64,000 nucleotides of DNA. Source: Thermoproteota archaeon (GTDB lineage Archaea > Thermoproteota > Thermoprotei_A > EX4484-217-1 > JAPDJV01). The notes beneath the pieces were generated by a model. The model did no database searches. It saw only the letters and a list, made by a program, of their open reading frames with translations, and was not told where the DNA came from. A program made the translations under genes and the position numbers. Shown one piece after another: positions 35,380 through 43,946 of this stretch; position 1 is the stretch's first letter, and every line of letters starts with the position of its first letter. Location of the stretch: contig JAPDJV010000020.1 of the NCBI GenBank assembly GCA_029258925.1, positions 62,001-126,000 of the forward strand, written 5' to 3'.

Positions 35380-35409
35380 GAACTGCCAAGAGAGAATTCT
35401 TGGCAGTTC
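35380..35409 (+). repeat. Perfect 12-bp inverted repeat, likely leader hairpin or operator
   Basis: GAACTGCCAAGA (35380-35391) and TCTTGGCAGTTC (35398-35409) with a 6-nt loop GAGAAT. It lies between the TATA box at 35347 and the start at 35450. As RNA it would form a 5'-terminal hairpin; as DNA it could bind a dimeric regulator. It is not followed by a T-run and the upstream gene ends 58 nt before, so a simple terminator is less likely. Confidence 0.7.
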
Positions 35410-35449
35410 CAAAACGGGAATAAACAATAGAATTAAGGATTGATTATAT

Positions 35450-35704
35450 TTGACTCCTCGTATCGCAATCAAGGGGAAGAATTACATAAATGGAATTTAC
35501 ACAGACTCTTTTAGAATAGCTAGGAAGGAATATACGTGTAGCGTGTGCTCGGCGAAGATAAGAAAAGGGGACTTATATATTAAAAGAGTTTTCAGAGGAG
35601 AAAGAGGCTACGCTAATCTACATGTGTGTATGATACATGCCGATCCAGCGTTAATGAAAGTTGTGGATGCTAGGGGGAAGACTTTATGGGAAAGAAATGT
35701 TTAA
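35450..35704 (+). CDS. Small putative zinc-binding protein
   Basis: 84 aa, unknown. CSVCSAKIRKGDLYIKRVF near 30 and a later HVCMIHAD provide Cys/His ligands for one treble-clef- or PARP-finger-like zinc site. TTG start; the nearest purine-rich motif AAGGAT is about 10 nt upstream. The upstream region has a TATA box and the perfect hairpin, suggesting controlled expression. Confidence 0.65.
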   Translation: MTPRIAIKGKNYINGIYTDSFRIARKEYTCSVCSAKIRKGDLYIKRVFRGERGYANLHVCMIHADPALMKVVDARGKTLWERNV

Positions 35705-35794
35705 TCCCAGTCTTCATCAAATGAGCCATCTAGCGGCCAAGAGTAACAGTTTTTCCTGTAGTGGCAACAATTTTATTAGGGGGAAAGCTGACTC

Positions 35795-37060
35795 ATGGTG
35801 AAGTCAGCTTTCCCAAAATATAGAGATAGAATAATTTATAGAGAGCAGTGCATGGAGGCTGCGATTAGGGAGGGATCTGTAGAAGTTAATGTTGCCTATT
35901 CAAAAGTTTATGGAGCTAGATTTTTTGTAAACGGGTGGGGTATTGCAAGCATTCAATCCGGAAGAGTGAACTGGAATCTTCTTGAGGAGGTAGCCTATAA
36001 AAACGCTTTAATGGCGTCTGAGACACGTAATATTATTGAATTTAAGGATAAACCTGTTTATACTGGGAAAGTAAAGCTTGGAGGGAAAGTAGGTGACCCG
36101 GAAGAGGTCTTAGAGAGGGCAGAGACTATAAGGGCTTATGCGGATGAAACTGGAGCTTTTCTAGAGGCCTCTATTATTTCCTCTAATAGAGCTAAGAGAA
36201 TAGTTCATGAATGGGGAGAAGCGTATGAGGATAAAACAATTGTGGAGGCGTACGTATATATTAAGATAGGGAATAATGTGGGTAGCTCGGCGACGTCTTT
36301 TACTGGTTCTATAGAAAACCTGTCTGACAACGTCCTAGAAAAATTAGTTGAGAAAGCCTATGAGAGGGCCATGGCTAACGTGAAAGCTCGTAATTTACCA
36401 CCAACAAGTAGAGGGAAGAATACAGTAATACTTTTACATGAGGCTTCGGGAGCCCTAATACATGAACTAGTACACTTACTTGAAGCCGATCAGAGAAGTT
36501 TCCTTCCCATTGGAACAAGAGTTTCCACTATAGACTTATCGTTAATAGATGATCCATTCTTACTATTTAGTCCGGCAGCGAGATATTTTGACGATGAAGT
36601 GTATCCGGTCTCAAGAAAAATACTGGTGGATAAAGGCGAGGTAGTCAGTCTCCTACAAACTCGACTAACTGCCTCACGGCATTCTGAAGATAAGCCAGGG
36701 AATGCTACAGGCCTCTTCCATATACCTAAAGCAATGCACTCAACTCTCATAATGAAGCCGGGGGATTGGAGAGAGGAGGAAATCTTAGAGGAGACTAGAA
36801 GCGGAATAATTGTAGACAGCATAATCATGGCATCTATGAGAGACGGCGTTGTGACTATAATACCTGAGGTTTGCTGGATGATTAGAAGGGGAGAAATTTT
36901 AAAGCCTATTAGAGTTTCTCGCATAGTGCTTCCAATAGTGAAATCACTTATGACAGTAGACGCGATAAGCAGGACACAGGATTTTAGACATAGCTTCGAG
37001 AAAGGACATATTGTTGTTGAAGCGTCTCCAGTAATTAGGACTCAAGGATACGTAGAGTAA
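35795..37060 (+). CDS. TldD/PmbA-family metallopeptidase-like protein
   Basis: 421 aa. The C-terminal half is TldD-like, with HEASGALIHELVHLLEADQ near 214-232, containing both HExxxxxxH and HExxH-like spacing, and the terminal HSFEKGH segment with further His. TldD/TldE proteases degrade unfolded peptides and mature microcin-like peptides in bacteria. Only one member is present here; a TldE partner is not in the window. ATG 35795 or GTG 35798. Confidence 0.82.
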   Translation: MVKSAFPKYRDRIIYREQCMEAAIREGSVEVNVAYSKVYGARFFVNGWGIASIQSGRVNWNLLEEVAYKNALMASETRNIIEFKDKPVYTGKVKLGGKVGDPEEVLERAETIRAYADETGAFLEASIISSNRAKRIVHEWGEAYEDKTIVEAYVYIKIGNNVGSSATSFTGSIENLSDNVLEKLVEKAYERAMANVKARNLPPTSRGKNTVILLHEASGALIHELVHLLEADQRSFLPIGTRVSTIDLSLIDDPFLLFSPAARYFDDEVYPVSRKILVDKGEVVSLLQTRLTASRHSEDKPGNATGLFHIPKAMHSTLIMKPGDWREEEILEETRSGIIVDSIIMASMRDGVVTIIPEVCWMIRRGEILKPIRVSRIVLPIVKSLMTVDAISRTQDFRHSFEKGHIVVEASPVIRTQGYVE

Positions 37061-37444
37061 CTGGATAGAGAGATAGCTGATCAGACAGCCACCGCCTCTT
37101 CATCTCTCGGTATCTGAGAACACACTAGTTCTCTCATCATTCCAGACAAGTACTACTTTAACATAAATGAAGTATTTTAAAATTCTGGTGTACACCTAGC
37201 AAATAGTGTACTAGAATGGTGCTTAGAGTTCCACTACACTATAACGCTTAAGGCATTATGCGATATAGATTCAAATATGTATCCTAACGATAAGGAGTAA
37301 TGTGATGTTTTGAGAATACGAGAAGTCTAAACTTATTAAAGTAATGTTATAATTAAGAATAAATAACACCATTTTAATAGAATTCTGCGAAGCATGCAAA
37401 AATGTTAGGTTAGAATGACTTACTTGTTTAGTAGGTGATTTATT
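37061..37444. other. 384-nt intergenic region, guide RNA and thiDN leader
   Basis: No protein gene. It contains the minus-strand C/D RNA candidate (37079-37151), the near-symmetric TATATA-type element TATTTTAAAATT (37173-37184) that can be read on both strands, and an 8-bp inverted repeat ATAGTGTA (37203-37210) / TACACTAT (37235-37242) at the position where a plus-strand transcript would start. No TPP-riboswitch core (such as CUGAGA with its partner) is visible ahead of thiDN. Confidence 0.45.
37079..37151 (-). ncRNA. Candidate box C/D guide RNA
   Basis: Minus strand: C box ATGATGA (37140-37134), C'-like AGATGAA (37105-37099), D box CTGA (37084-37081). The 14-nt guide between C' and D is GAGGCGGTGGCTGT. 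GA before C and TC after D can pair. The TATA-like AATTTTAAAATA (37184-37173) is placed for a start near 37152. The D' box is imperfect and the C-to-D' spacing longer than usual. Confidence 0.5.
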
Positions 37445-38815
37445 GTGGTATGGCTAAACACTAAAGGGCGTATTCCAGTAGCACTAACAATCGCAGGAAG
37501 CGATTCCGGAGGCGGAGCGGGAATAGAAGCAGATCTTAAAACATTCGCTGCTTTAGGGGTTCATGGAACTGTTGCACTAACTGCAATTACTGCTCAAAAT
37601 ACAACATCCGTGACAGGGGTTCAGGCAATAACGCCTGAACTAATTGAGAAACAAATAGAGGCTGTTGTAGAGGATTTAGGGGTCGATGCAGCGAAAACGG
37701 GCATGCTCTACGAGAGCAAAATAATAGAGGTTGTGGCTAAAGCTGTCAGTAAGTACGGTTTTCCTCTAGTTGTAGACCCTGTAATGATTGCTAAAAGCGG
37801 GGCACCACTATTAAAAGAGGAGGCTAGGGAAACTCTCATAAACACTCTTCTCCCCCTAGCAAAAGTTGTAACACCGAATATCCCCGAGGCAGAGGTAATC
37901 AGCGGCATTAAAATAAGAAGCATCGACGACATGAAGAAAGCAGCTAAACTGATATCTAAAACAGGGGTTGAAGCAGTGGTTGTAAAAGGAGGACATATGG
38001 AAGACAAGTACTCAGTAGACATATTATATTATAAAGGCAATTATTACACTTTCTCGGAGCCTAGGATCTTGACTAAAAATACTCATGGAACTGGTTGCAG
38101 CTTCTCAGCAGCAATAGCAGCATGTTTAGCAAAGAATATGGACATATTGGAATCCGTGAAGGAGGCGAAGAAGCTTATTCAAGCGGCTATACGGTATAGT
38201 ATCAACATCGGTGCAGGTCATGGACCGGTCAACCCGATGGCACTATTGTATCTTGAATCTGAGAAGTGGAGAGCATATAGTATGGTACTAGAGGCTAAGA
38301 GGATGCTGGAGAGTAGTGAAAATGTTTTTAAGATCGTTCCGGAGGTCGGCATGAACATCGTGATGGCGCTTCCGGGGGCTGAGAGTGTGGGAGAGGTTGT
38401 AGGTATACCTGGAAGATTGGTTAAAGTAGGGTCGAGAATAAAAGCTGTTGCCGATCCGGCATTTGGAGGCTCAGATCATTTAGCTAGATATGTTATTTCT
38501 GCTTTAAAACATGACCAATCGAAGAGAGCAGCTATAAACGTGAGATATGATAAGGGGATCATAGAATTATTAGAGAGGAAAGGCCTCTCAGTATCCTTCT
38601 ACGATAGAAGACTGGAGCCTGAGGATGTGAAGAGAAGGGAGGGTGCAACAATCCCCTGGGGAGTAGGCGAGGCGATAAGGAGAATTGGAAGAGTACCGGA
38701 CGTCATATACCATGAGGGAGACTGGGGGAAGGAGCCTATGATAGTGATACTGGGAGAAAATCCTGTGGATATTGCGAATTTGATTATAGAAATATCTAAA
38801 TCTATAGGTGATTGA
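37445..38815 (+). CDS. thiDN: ThiD-ThiN fusion: HMP/HMP-P kinase and thiamine-phosphate synthase
   Basis: 456 aa. N-terminal ThiD domain (about 1-265) phosphorylates hydroxymethylpyrimidine: GSDSGGGAGIEADLKTF near 19-35 and NTHGTGCSFSAAIAA near 216. C-terminal ThiN domain (about 275-456) joins pyrimidine and thiazole moieties: PEVGMNIVMALPGAESV and the later MIVILGENPVDIA. GTG start 5 nt after GGTGAT. It is followed 2 nt later by thiW, forming a thiamine salvage/synthesis operon. Confidence 0.94.
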   Translation: MVWLNTKGRIPVALTIAGSDSGGGAGIEADLKTFAALGVHGTVALTAITAQNTTSVTGVQAITPELIEKQIEAVVEDLGVDAAKTGMLYESKIIEVVAKAVSKYGFPLVVDPVMIAKSGAPLLKEEARETLINTLLPLAKVVTPNIPEAEVISGIKIRSIDDMKKAAKLISKTGVEAVVVKGGHMEDKYSVDILYYKGNYYTFSEPRILTKNTHGTGCSFSAAIAACLAKNMDILESVKEAKKLIQAAIRYSINIGAGHGPVNPMALLYLESEKWRAYSMVLEAKRMLESSENVFKIVPEVGMNIVMALPGAESVGEVVGIPGRLVKVGSRIKAVADPAFGGSDHLARYVISALKHDQSKRAAINVRYDKGIIELLERKGLSVSFYDRRLEPEDVKRREGATIPWGVGEAIRRIGRVPDVIYHEGDWGKEPMIVILGENPVDIANLIIEISKSIGD

Positions 38816-38816
38816 A

Positions 38817-39344
38817 ATGGAGGACTATATTAGGAAAATGGTGTTGTCTTCAGTCCTGATAGCTTTTGGAGTAGCCATATCCCCGTTTCTCCACTTCCCA
38901 TTCTTGACAACGAAGTGTTATCCTGGCCAACACATGATAAATGTTGTGGCTGGAGTGCTTTTAGGTCCCCTATGGGCCGCACTCATCGCTGCAATCATAG
39001 GGATAATAAGAATGACGCTGGGAGTCGGCACCATATACTCAATACCAGGAGGAATACCAGGAGGAGTTGTTGTAGGGATATTTAGCATACTGTTTAGGAG
39101 AATGAAGTTTCCAAGAATAGAATTCGCGGCTTTCACAGAGCCTATAGGAACCGTTTTGATAGGTGGAACATTATCGGTTTACGTCGTGGCACCTTTAATA
39201 GGCGATGTTAAGTTAGTGGGTTTACTCATACCGATATGGATAATGTTTGGAGTGAGTTCTGTTGTGGGAAGTGTTCTTGGCTTCACTATATTGAAGGTGA
39301 TGTCTATTGCAGGCATATTCAGAGAATACTTTGCTCCCTCCTGA
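38817..39344 (+). CDS. thiW: ThiW-like ECF substrate-binding membrane protein
   Basis: About 176 aa with five or six hydrophobic segments. The AISPFLHFPFLTTKCYPGQH segment near 22-41 and VLLGPLWAALIAAIIGIIR match ThiW, the S component thought to import thiazole or a related thiamine precursor through an energy-coupling factor transporter. ATG 38817 follows AGGTGA overlapping the thiDN stop. No EcfA/T subunit is encoded next to it. Confidence 0.85.
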   Translation: MEDYIRKMVLSSVLIAFGVAISPFLHFPFLTTKCYPGQHMINVVAGVLLGPLWAALIAAIIGIIRMTLGVGTIYSIPGGIPGGVVVGIFSILFRRMKFPRIEFAAFTEPIGTVLIGGTLSVYVVAPLIGDVKLVGLLIPIWIMFGVSSVVGSVLGFTILKVMSIAGIFREYFAPS

Positions 39345-39879
39345 AATAATTGGAAGAAAAATATTGATATTGGGGGATATAGGTTCAGGTAAAACGAGGC
39401 TTACGGCTAGAATAATCTTAGAGCTTATTAGAGCTGGGTACGCGGATGAGATAACAATTATAGATATGGCTCCTCCCAGAATTAAGGGGGCTGGAGGACG
39501 GCTAAGAGAGTATACTGGCTCAAACATAAAGGTGAAAAAATATCTTGAGCCCGTTGAGGTCTACGCTCCCCGCCTCCAATCGCGGACAACAGATGAAGCA
39601 CTACGCTTAGCTGAAAAGAATAGAGAGGCTATTGAACCCCTCATTGAAGAATACTTAAAGTCTCCAACAAACATCCTAATAATTAACGACCTCACGATAT
39701 ATCTGCACGCCGGAAGTTTGGAAAAGATATTGGAGTGTGTGAGAAGAAGTAATACTATGGTGGCGAATGCATATTATGGAGAGAAGCTTTCTCTAAATCA
39801 TGGAGAAGTTATTTCAATTAGAGAGAAAAAACTTGTTGAAGAGTTAATAAAGTACATGGACACTGTTATAAGGCTTTAA
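39307..39879 (+). CDS. P-loop ATPase of unknown role in the thiamine cluster
   Basis: 190 aa. Walker A GDIGSGKT at 23-30, a Walker B-like ILIINDLTIYL near 122, and no ABC signature motif, so it is not an ordinary EcfA subunit. TTG start 5 nt after AAGGTGAT; the gene overlaps thiW by 38 nt. Its cotranscription with thiDN-thiW suggests a linked role, but the fold could also be a nucleotide kinase. Confidence 0.65.
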   Translation: MQAYSENTLLPPEIIGRKILILGDIGSGKTRLTARIILELIRAGYADEITIIDMAPPRIKGAGGRLREYTGSNIKVKKYLEPVEVYAPRLQSRTTDEALRLAEKNREAIEPLIEEYLKSPTNILIINDLTIYLHAGSLEKILECVRRSNTMVANAYYGEKLSLNHGEVISIREKKLVEELIKYMDTVIRL

Positions 39880-39948
39880 CCGGCTTCTTAAACGCTGTCA
39901 ACCACCGTATTCTTGAAATCCCTATGATTGAGAAGATATTGCTGAGCA

Positions 39949-40482
39949 CTAGTCTTTCTGTGTATATTTTCGTCTCCCATACTTCTCCCAATATATTAGC
40001 TCTAACAGCTCTCTACGCGGAGGAGGAATAGGTGTTTCAGCAGGCCATCCTAAGGCAACTATTGATATGGGCACTAGTTGCTCAGGTACTTCAAGAATTT
40101 CTTTAACAGCACTCTGATATCTAAGCGCATTTATCCACACGGAGCCAAGGCCGTAAGCGTAAGCAGCTAGTAGTATATACGTGGTAACGACAGCGCAATC
40201 AATCATATACGTCAGGGGTGCCTTAATGGGATCACCTATAACAGCTACCGCGACAGGTGCATTTCTTAATGGCTCAGTAGAGGGGCTGAGTGATGCCAGG
40301 CGGGACAGTGTTTCCCTATCAAACACAATTACGAAACTCCATGGCTGAGCATTCTTAGCACTAGGTGCCCACCGTGCTATGTCTAGAATCTTTAGAACAA
40401 GTTCTCTTTCAACACTTTTGTCGAGAAACTTTCTAATACTCCTCCTTTTAATAAGGGAGTCCACGAGGACTTGTTGGATCAA
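39949..40482 (-). CDS. Nitroreductase-family FMN flavoprotein
   Basis: 177 aa. RRSIRKF near the N-terminus, RWAPSAKNAQPWSFVIV (FMN phosphate binding) near 37-53, and AYGLGSVWI near 112 define the family. Members reduce nitro groups, quinones or flavins with NAD(P)H; the natural substrate is not evident. It is the last gene of a minus-strand group after two membrane-protein genes, 11 nt downstream. Confidence 0.9.
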   Translation of the reverse strand: MIQQVLVDSLIKRRSIRKFLDKSVERELVLKILDIARWAPSAKNAQPWSFVIVFDRETLSRLASLSPSTEPLRNAPVAVAVIGDPIKAPLTYMIDCAVVTTYILLAAYAYGLGSVWINALRYQSAVKEILEVPEQLVPISIVALGWPAETPIPPPRRELLELIYWEKYGRRKYTQKD

Positions 40483-40493
40483 GTATATTCCCC

Positions 40494-41705
40494 CTAATTG
40501 TTATCATCCGACGAAGATCCCTTATTCCCCCTATCTATAAAAGATATAGAAATAGTTTCCCACAATATGAGAGCTAATAGGAGACATCTTGCAAACGAAA
40601 ACCATTGTACAGGGGACTCTCTATACCAGGGTCCCCTACTCGAAATACCCAGCAGATCACACCATGCTTTCTCTGAAAACCAGACTATCATTATTAAAGC
40701 ATTTAGCATGTCGAATGAGAATATAAGAATCGGGTGGGCTGGATTTATTATTGAAAGATAAGGTATTATCATTAAATTCATTTGAGGAGTATAGACGTAG
40801 TTATTGAGCACAAACAGGCCTGTAACTAGCCACGACTTCACAAGCATTCTTTCCTTTAAGGGAACATTTAGAACAAGTAATGATGATATTAATATGCTAG
40901 CAATAACTATGAACTGTGAAAGGCTTCTTAGAGTAGGATCCCATAGATTATCTGTAAACATTAGGTACCATGAATTCTCAAGGTACCAGCTAGAGTGATG
41001 ATTTATGAAGGAAAAGAACCCTCTGGGAGTTATGATAAAGAGTAGGACGAAGGGTACTGCCCCCCCTAGAATGTAGGCTGACGAGAATTTAACCACATCC
41101 TTAGTAACCTTGCTTCTCCTCCTCACAAGTTCCACAATTATAGGTAGTCCTATTACTGCTGGAATAATCTTGGCTGCACCAGATAAACCAATAAATATTC
41201 CACTCTTAATATTATCTCCTTCTATTAGGAGATACTTCAATCCCCTTATTGCAAGTGATATTGCAATAACGTCCCAATTGTAAACCAAATACATTATCAC
41301 TGAGGGAGCTGCAATCAAATACAATGGCTCCCACTTCGAGGATCGTAGCAATGATGCAATGCTATAGGCATCTGAAACCAAGAATAAGAAAGAGCCTACT
41401 ATAATTAGAGAGTTCAGAAAATAGTTTATTAGACCAAAACCACTGAGAGATCTATCCACGTACGTGGTTATAGACCATAGAAATCCTATTAGGGGAGGAT
41501 ACTCAAACTTGTAATCTATATATGGTAGACCATAGTTTCTCGGCTCACCATACCATCTAGATCTATCAGTATCTGGATATATATCATGATAAACACTTAC
41601 TATGTCACTGTAGAATGAAGAGGAGAAGTATGGTTGGGGAAGGTGGAAGAGAGCTGACAGTACTCCAACAACCATAGCTGCAACTATTATACTAGACTTC
41701 TTCAT
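40494..41705 (-). CDS. Polytopic membrane protein, GT87/DUF2029-like mannosyltransferase candidate
   Basis: About 403 aa with around ten hydrophobic segments. An extracytoplasmic-type loop after TM1 holds DIVSVYHDIYPDTDR and the segment PYIDYKFEYPPLIGFLW near 57-73 resembles the D...EYPP pattern of GT-C glycosyltransferases that use polyprenyl-phosphate sugars. ATG at 41705 follows GGGGCGG; an upstream ATG at 41729 would overlap the neighbouring gene. Function is inferred from topology and motif. Confidence 0.6.
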   Translation of the reverse strand: MKKSSIIVAAMVVGVLSALFHLPQPYFSSSFYSDIVSVYHDIYPDTDRSRWYGEPRNYGLPYIDYKFEYPPLIGFLWSITTYVDRSLSGFGLINYFLNSLIIVGSFLFLVSDAYSIASLLRSSKWEPLYLIAAPSVIMYLVYNWDVIAISLAIRGLKYLLIEGDNIKSGIFIGLSGAAKIIPAVIGLPIIVELVRRRSKVTKDVVKFSSAYILGGAVPFVLLFIITPRGFFSFINHHSSWYLENSWYLMFTDNLWDPTLRSLSQFIVIASILISSLLVLNVPLKERMLVKSWLVTGLFVLNNYVYTPQMNLMIIPYLSIINPAHPILIFSFDMLNALIMIVWFSEKAWCDLLGISSRGPWYRESPVQWFSFARCLLLALILWETISISFIDRGNKGSSSDDNN

Positions 41706-41725
41706 GAAACCGCCCCAGATGATAA

Positions 41726-42127
41726 TCATAGGATTTCTTGGATTGGTTTTATCAAACCTATTATTACAAGGTAAGCGATTATTAGGGTATACACTACTGA
41801 AACGACCAGGTATTTTATCAAGACCTTTCTATCTAATCTTACATTTTCATGTAAAGCACTATCTACTCCTACATGCATTAGTATCAATCCCAGAACATTA
41901 GTACCCATGTAAGTTAATACAAAGCATGCTGTGAACATTTCTCTATTAAATATTGAAAGTAGTGAGGCTATGAAATACGATATGGGTATGTTTAGGAATG
42001 CATCGTTCCACCAAGATAAAGGTGATAATAGATAACCCACAGTAACCAATATGCCACTATTAATGTTTTTCTTAAGTTTTCTACTAAAGATCTTATTTAA
42101 GAATCTAACAACTTGTTCCTTATTCAA
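41726..42127 (-). CDS. Conserved archaeal membrane protein, about four TM helices
   Basis: 133 aa. Hydrophobic stretches at about 23-40, 45-62, 65-88 and 105-128; the SPLSWWNDAFLNIPISYFIA segment near 35-54 is the most distinctive part. It lies 20 nt before the GT-C-like gene, on the same strand, so the two likely work together. I do not recognise the family. Confidence 0.65.
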   Translation of the reverse strand: MNKEQVVRFLNKIFSRKLKKNINSGILVTVGYLLSPLSWWNDAFLNIPISYFIASLLSIFNREMFTACFVLTYMGTNVLGLILMHVGVDSALHENVRLDRKVLIKYLVVSVVYTLIIAYLVIIGLIKPIQEIL

Positions 42128-42529
42128 TTAACTTCTCCCCGCATCATCTACTGTTCTACTAATGGTGTTAATTACATAGCTATAAAAAGTGTGTAGCATA
42201 TGGTTGTACAGAATTTTAGTTGTCAGACAAATGCCTTTTCTTCATCAAGGTCAGATCCGGGAGTAGTCATCACTATTTTCTATATTAAGTGGAAAGAAGT
42301 TAATAAATAGTCCTGCGTATTTTCAAGATCTTGAGTGATTCCATAGTACTTCATAGATTTTAAATAGTCTTTTAAAAAGCGGGAAAGCAACTTGTTGCCA
42401 TTTCCATGAGGCTCTCTACACGATCACGCGTGCGGCTCTATTAAAGGAGGATTTAAACGATGGTTTAACCTATAAGTAAAGTGGAGAAGTAGAACACATA
42501 ATATGTGACCTCCTTAAGAGGTGTAGGAG
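42128..42529. other. 402-nt intergenic region with C/D RNA and leader signals
   Basis: Contains the C/D RNA at 42220-42278 on the minus strand. Toward the 42530 gene there are TATA-like TTTTAAATAG (about 42358) and TTTTAAAAAG, a GGAGG motif followed by a two-codon frame ATG-GTT-TAA (about 42460), CACATAATATGTG, and ACCTC-CTTAA-GAGGT (42508-42522), a small hairpin that would cover the ribosome-binding purines of the next gene. Confidence 0.45.
42220..42278 (-). ncRNA. Box C/D guide RNA with all four boxes
   Basis: Minus strand: C box GTGATGA (42273-42267), guide CTACTCCCGGAT (12 nt), D' box CTGA (42254-42251), 3-nt spacer, C' box TGATGAA (42247-42241), guide GAAAAGGCATTTGT (14 nt), D box CTGA (42226-42223). 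Spacing between boxes is normal for archaeal C/D sRNAs. The TATA-like ATTTATTAA (near 42308-42300) is about 26 nt before the predicted 5' end. Two methylation targets are expected; I cannot match them without rRNA/tRNA sequences. Confidence 0.85.
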
Positions 42530-43054
42530 ATGGTTGAAAGCGAGAAGGTTAAGATTCTTAGGAAGTATCTTGAAAAGAGGATTACGCAATTAAAGGAGGA
42601 GTTGGAAATGCTAGAGTTAATTTTGAGTCTTGTGGAATCTGGTGTTATTAGTGGTGGAGCAGAGCTGAGGGCAGCCCTTACTAAGCCTCCTAAACCAGGA
42701 GAGAAAGTATACCCTATTACAACTGATGAAGAAGAACATGTGGCTGATATTTATGTGGGAAAAACCGAAGTCAGAATTGTACCACTGGTTAAATTGCCAG
42801 TAAACATAAGCCCATTTAAACAATTTCTAGTGAATAAGGTTTTAGAGGGTATGAGGAAAAAAGACTTAGATATGGTACGGAAAGGCCTTCTCCCACCCGA
42901 AAAAGCTATGGAATACGTTATTGAGACTGACGGCGAAATACTCAAGGAGATCCACATTAAGAATGTTTTTAATGAGAAAAGGAAAGTCGAGCTAAAGAGT
43001 GCTGCAAGGTGGACTTTAATCAAAATGTATGAAAAGACTAGAAAGAGTAGGTAA
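42530..43054 (+). CDS. Conserved hypothetical protein
   Basis: 174 aa. N-terminal coiled-coil segment (about 5-40, KVKILRKYLEKRITQLKEEL), then a compact alpha/beta region (TEVRIVPLVKLPVNISPFKQ near 80-99) and a basic C-terminus. No catalytic motif. A long leader with possible ribosome-site hairpin precedes it. It looks like a lineage-restricted cytosolic protein; function unknown. Confidence 0.7.
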   Translation: MVESEKVKILRKYLEKRITQLKEELEMLELILSLVESGVISGGAELRAALTKPPKPGEKVYPITTDEEEHVADIYVGKTEVRIVPLVKLPVNISPFKQFLVNKVLEGMRKKDLDMVRKGLLPPEKAMEYVIETDGEILKEIHIKNVFNEKRKVELKSAARWTLIKMYEKTRKSR

Positions 43055-43090
43055 ACCATTGTTATAATGTATATTTCAGAAGCAATGTAG

Positions 43091-43756
43091 TTACACTAAG
43101 CTAGCAGTTTCTAATTCCTCGAGAATCTTTGGTATGCAGGAGAGATCTTTGCAAATAACATCTACTCCAGCTTCTAGGAAATCTTCTCTCTTCCCTAGTC
43201 CGGTGAGCACAGCTGCAACCTTAAATCCTAACCTCATAGCTGTTTTGAGGTCTTCTGGAAGATCGCTCACGACTAAGACGTTGTTAGCTTTCAACCTTAA
43301 CATGCTAAGAGCTTTAGCAAAGTGCTGTGGATGAGGTTTTGCCTCTTCTACGTCGTCTCGTGTAATAATTAAATCAAATAATTCGTATAGCTTCAGCTTC
43401 TTAAGTAGGCTAATGGTTGACGCTCTGCTTCTATATGTTACCAGAACAATTTTTATCATTTTTCTACGCAGTTCTCTTATAACTTTTTCAGCATCTCCTA
43501 TAATTTTTGCATTCTTCTCTGCTGCTAAATCAAGGGGGTCTAGAGTTTCATATATTATTTTTCTCGCCTTCCTCACTACGCTTTCTCCATACTTCTTCCT
43601 AATGACGTCAATCATCTTCCAAGTGGCCATATTGGGGCTTAACGTCTCTTCTTCAATGCCAAGATCCCTTAGTCTTGATATTATTTTACTTCTTGTTTTC
43701 AGGATTTCGTTCAAGTTCCAACTTACTGAAACAACTGTACCATCTAAATCTAGCAA
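43091..43756 (-). CDS. HAD-superfamily hydrolase
   Basis: 221 aa. Motif I DLDGT is at residues 3-7, motif II VTYRSR near 105, motif III Lys in KPHP near 140 and motif IV VSDLPEDL near 161, where the first acidic residue is preserved. The helical cap lies between motifs I and II. This is the phosphoglycolate-phosphatase-like branch, substrate unknown. TTG at 43756 sits only two codons before DLDGT; no ATG is available in frame close upstream. Confidence 0.8.
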   Translation of the reverse strand: MLDLDGTVVSVSWNLNEILKTRSKIISRLRDLGIEEETLSPNMATWKMIDVIRKKYGESVVRKARKIIYETLDPLDLAAEKNAKIIGDAEKVIRELRRKMIKIVLVTYRSRASTISLLKKLKLYELFDLIITRDDVEEAKPHPQHFAKALSMLRLKANNVLVVSDLPEDLKTAMRLGFKVAAVLTGLGKREDFLEAGVDVICKDLSCIPKILEELETASLV

Positions 43757-43946
43757 TATTGCATGTATTACCGTATTTCCACTATTAATGTGGTGTGAAG
43801 AGATTTTTTCACCCCTCAGCGTAACTTTGATAAGTCATTAGATTACCGTCCTCCTTGCCGGGTAATCATCACAGGGACGAAACTTCATGCGACCCAATAC
43901 TTTTAATCCCATCTTTTACATTAAAAGTTTGTGTAAAGGTGAGAAT

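Noticed and set aside
37200-37444. Thiamine (TPP) riboswitch before thiDN
   Set aside because: The conserved CUGAGA and its partner helices are not visible; crenarchaeal thiamine genes are usually controlled by proteins.
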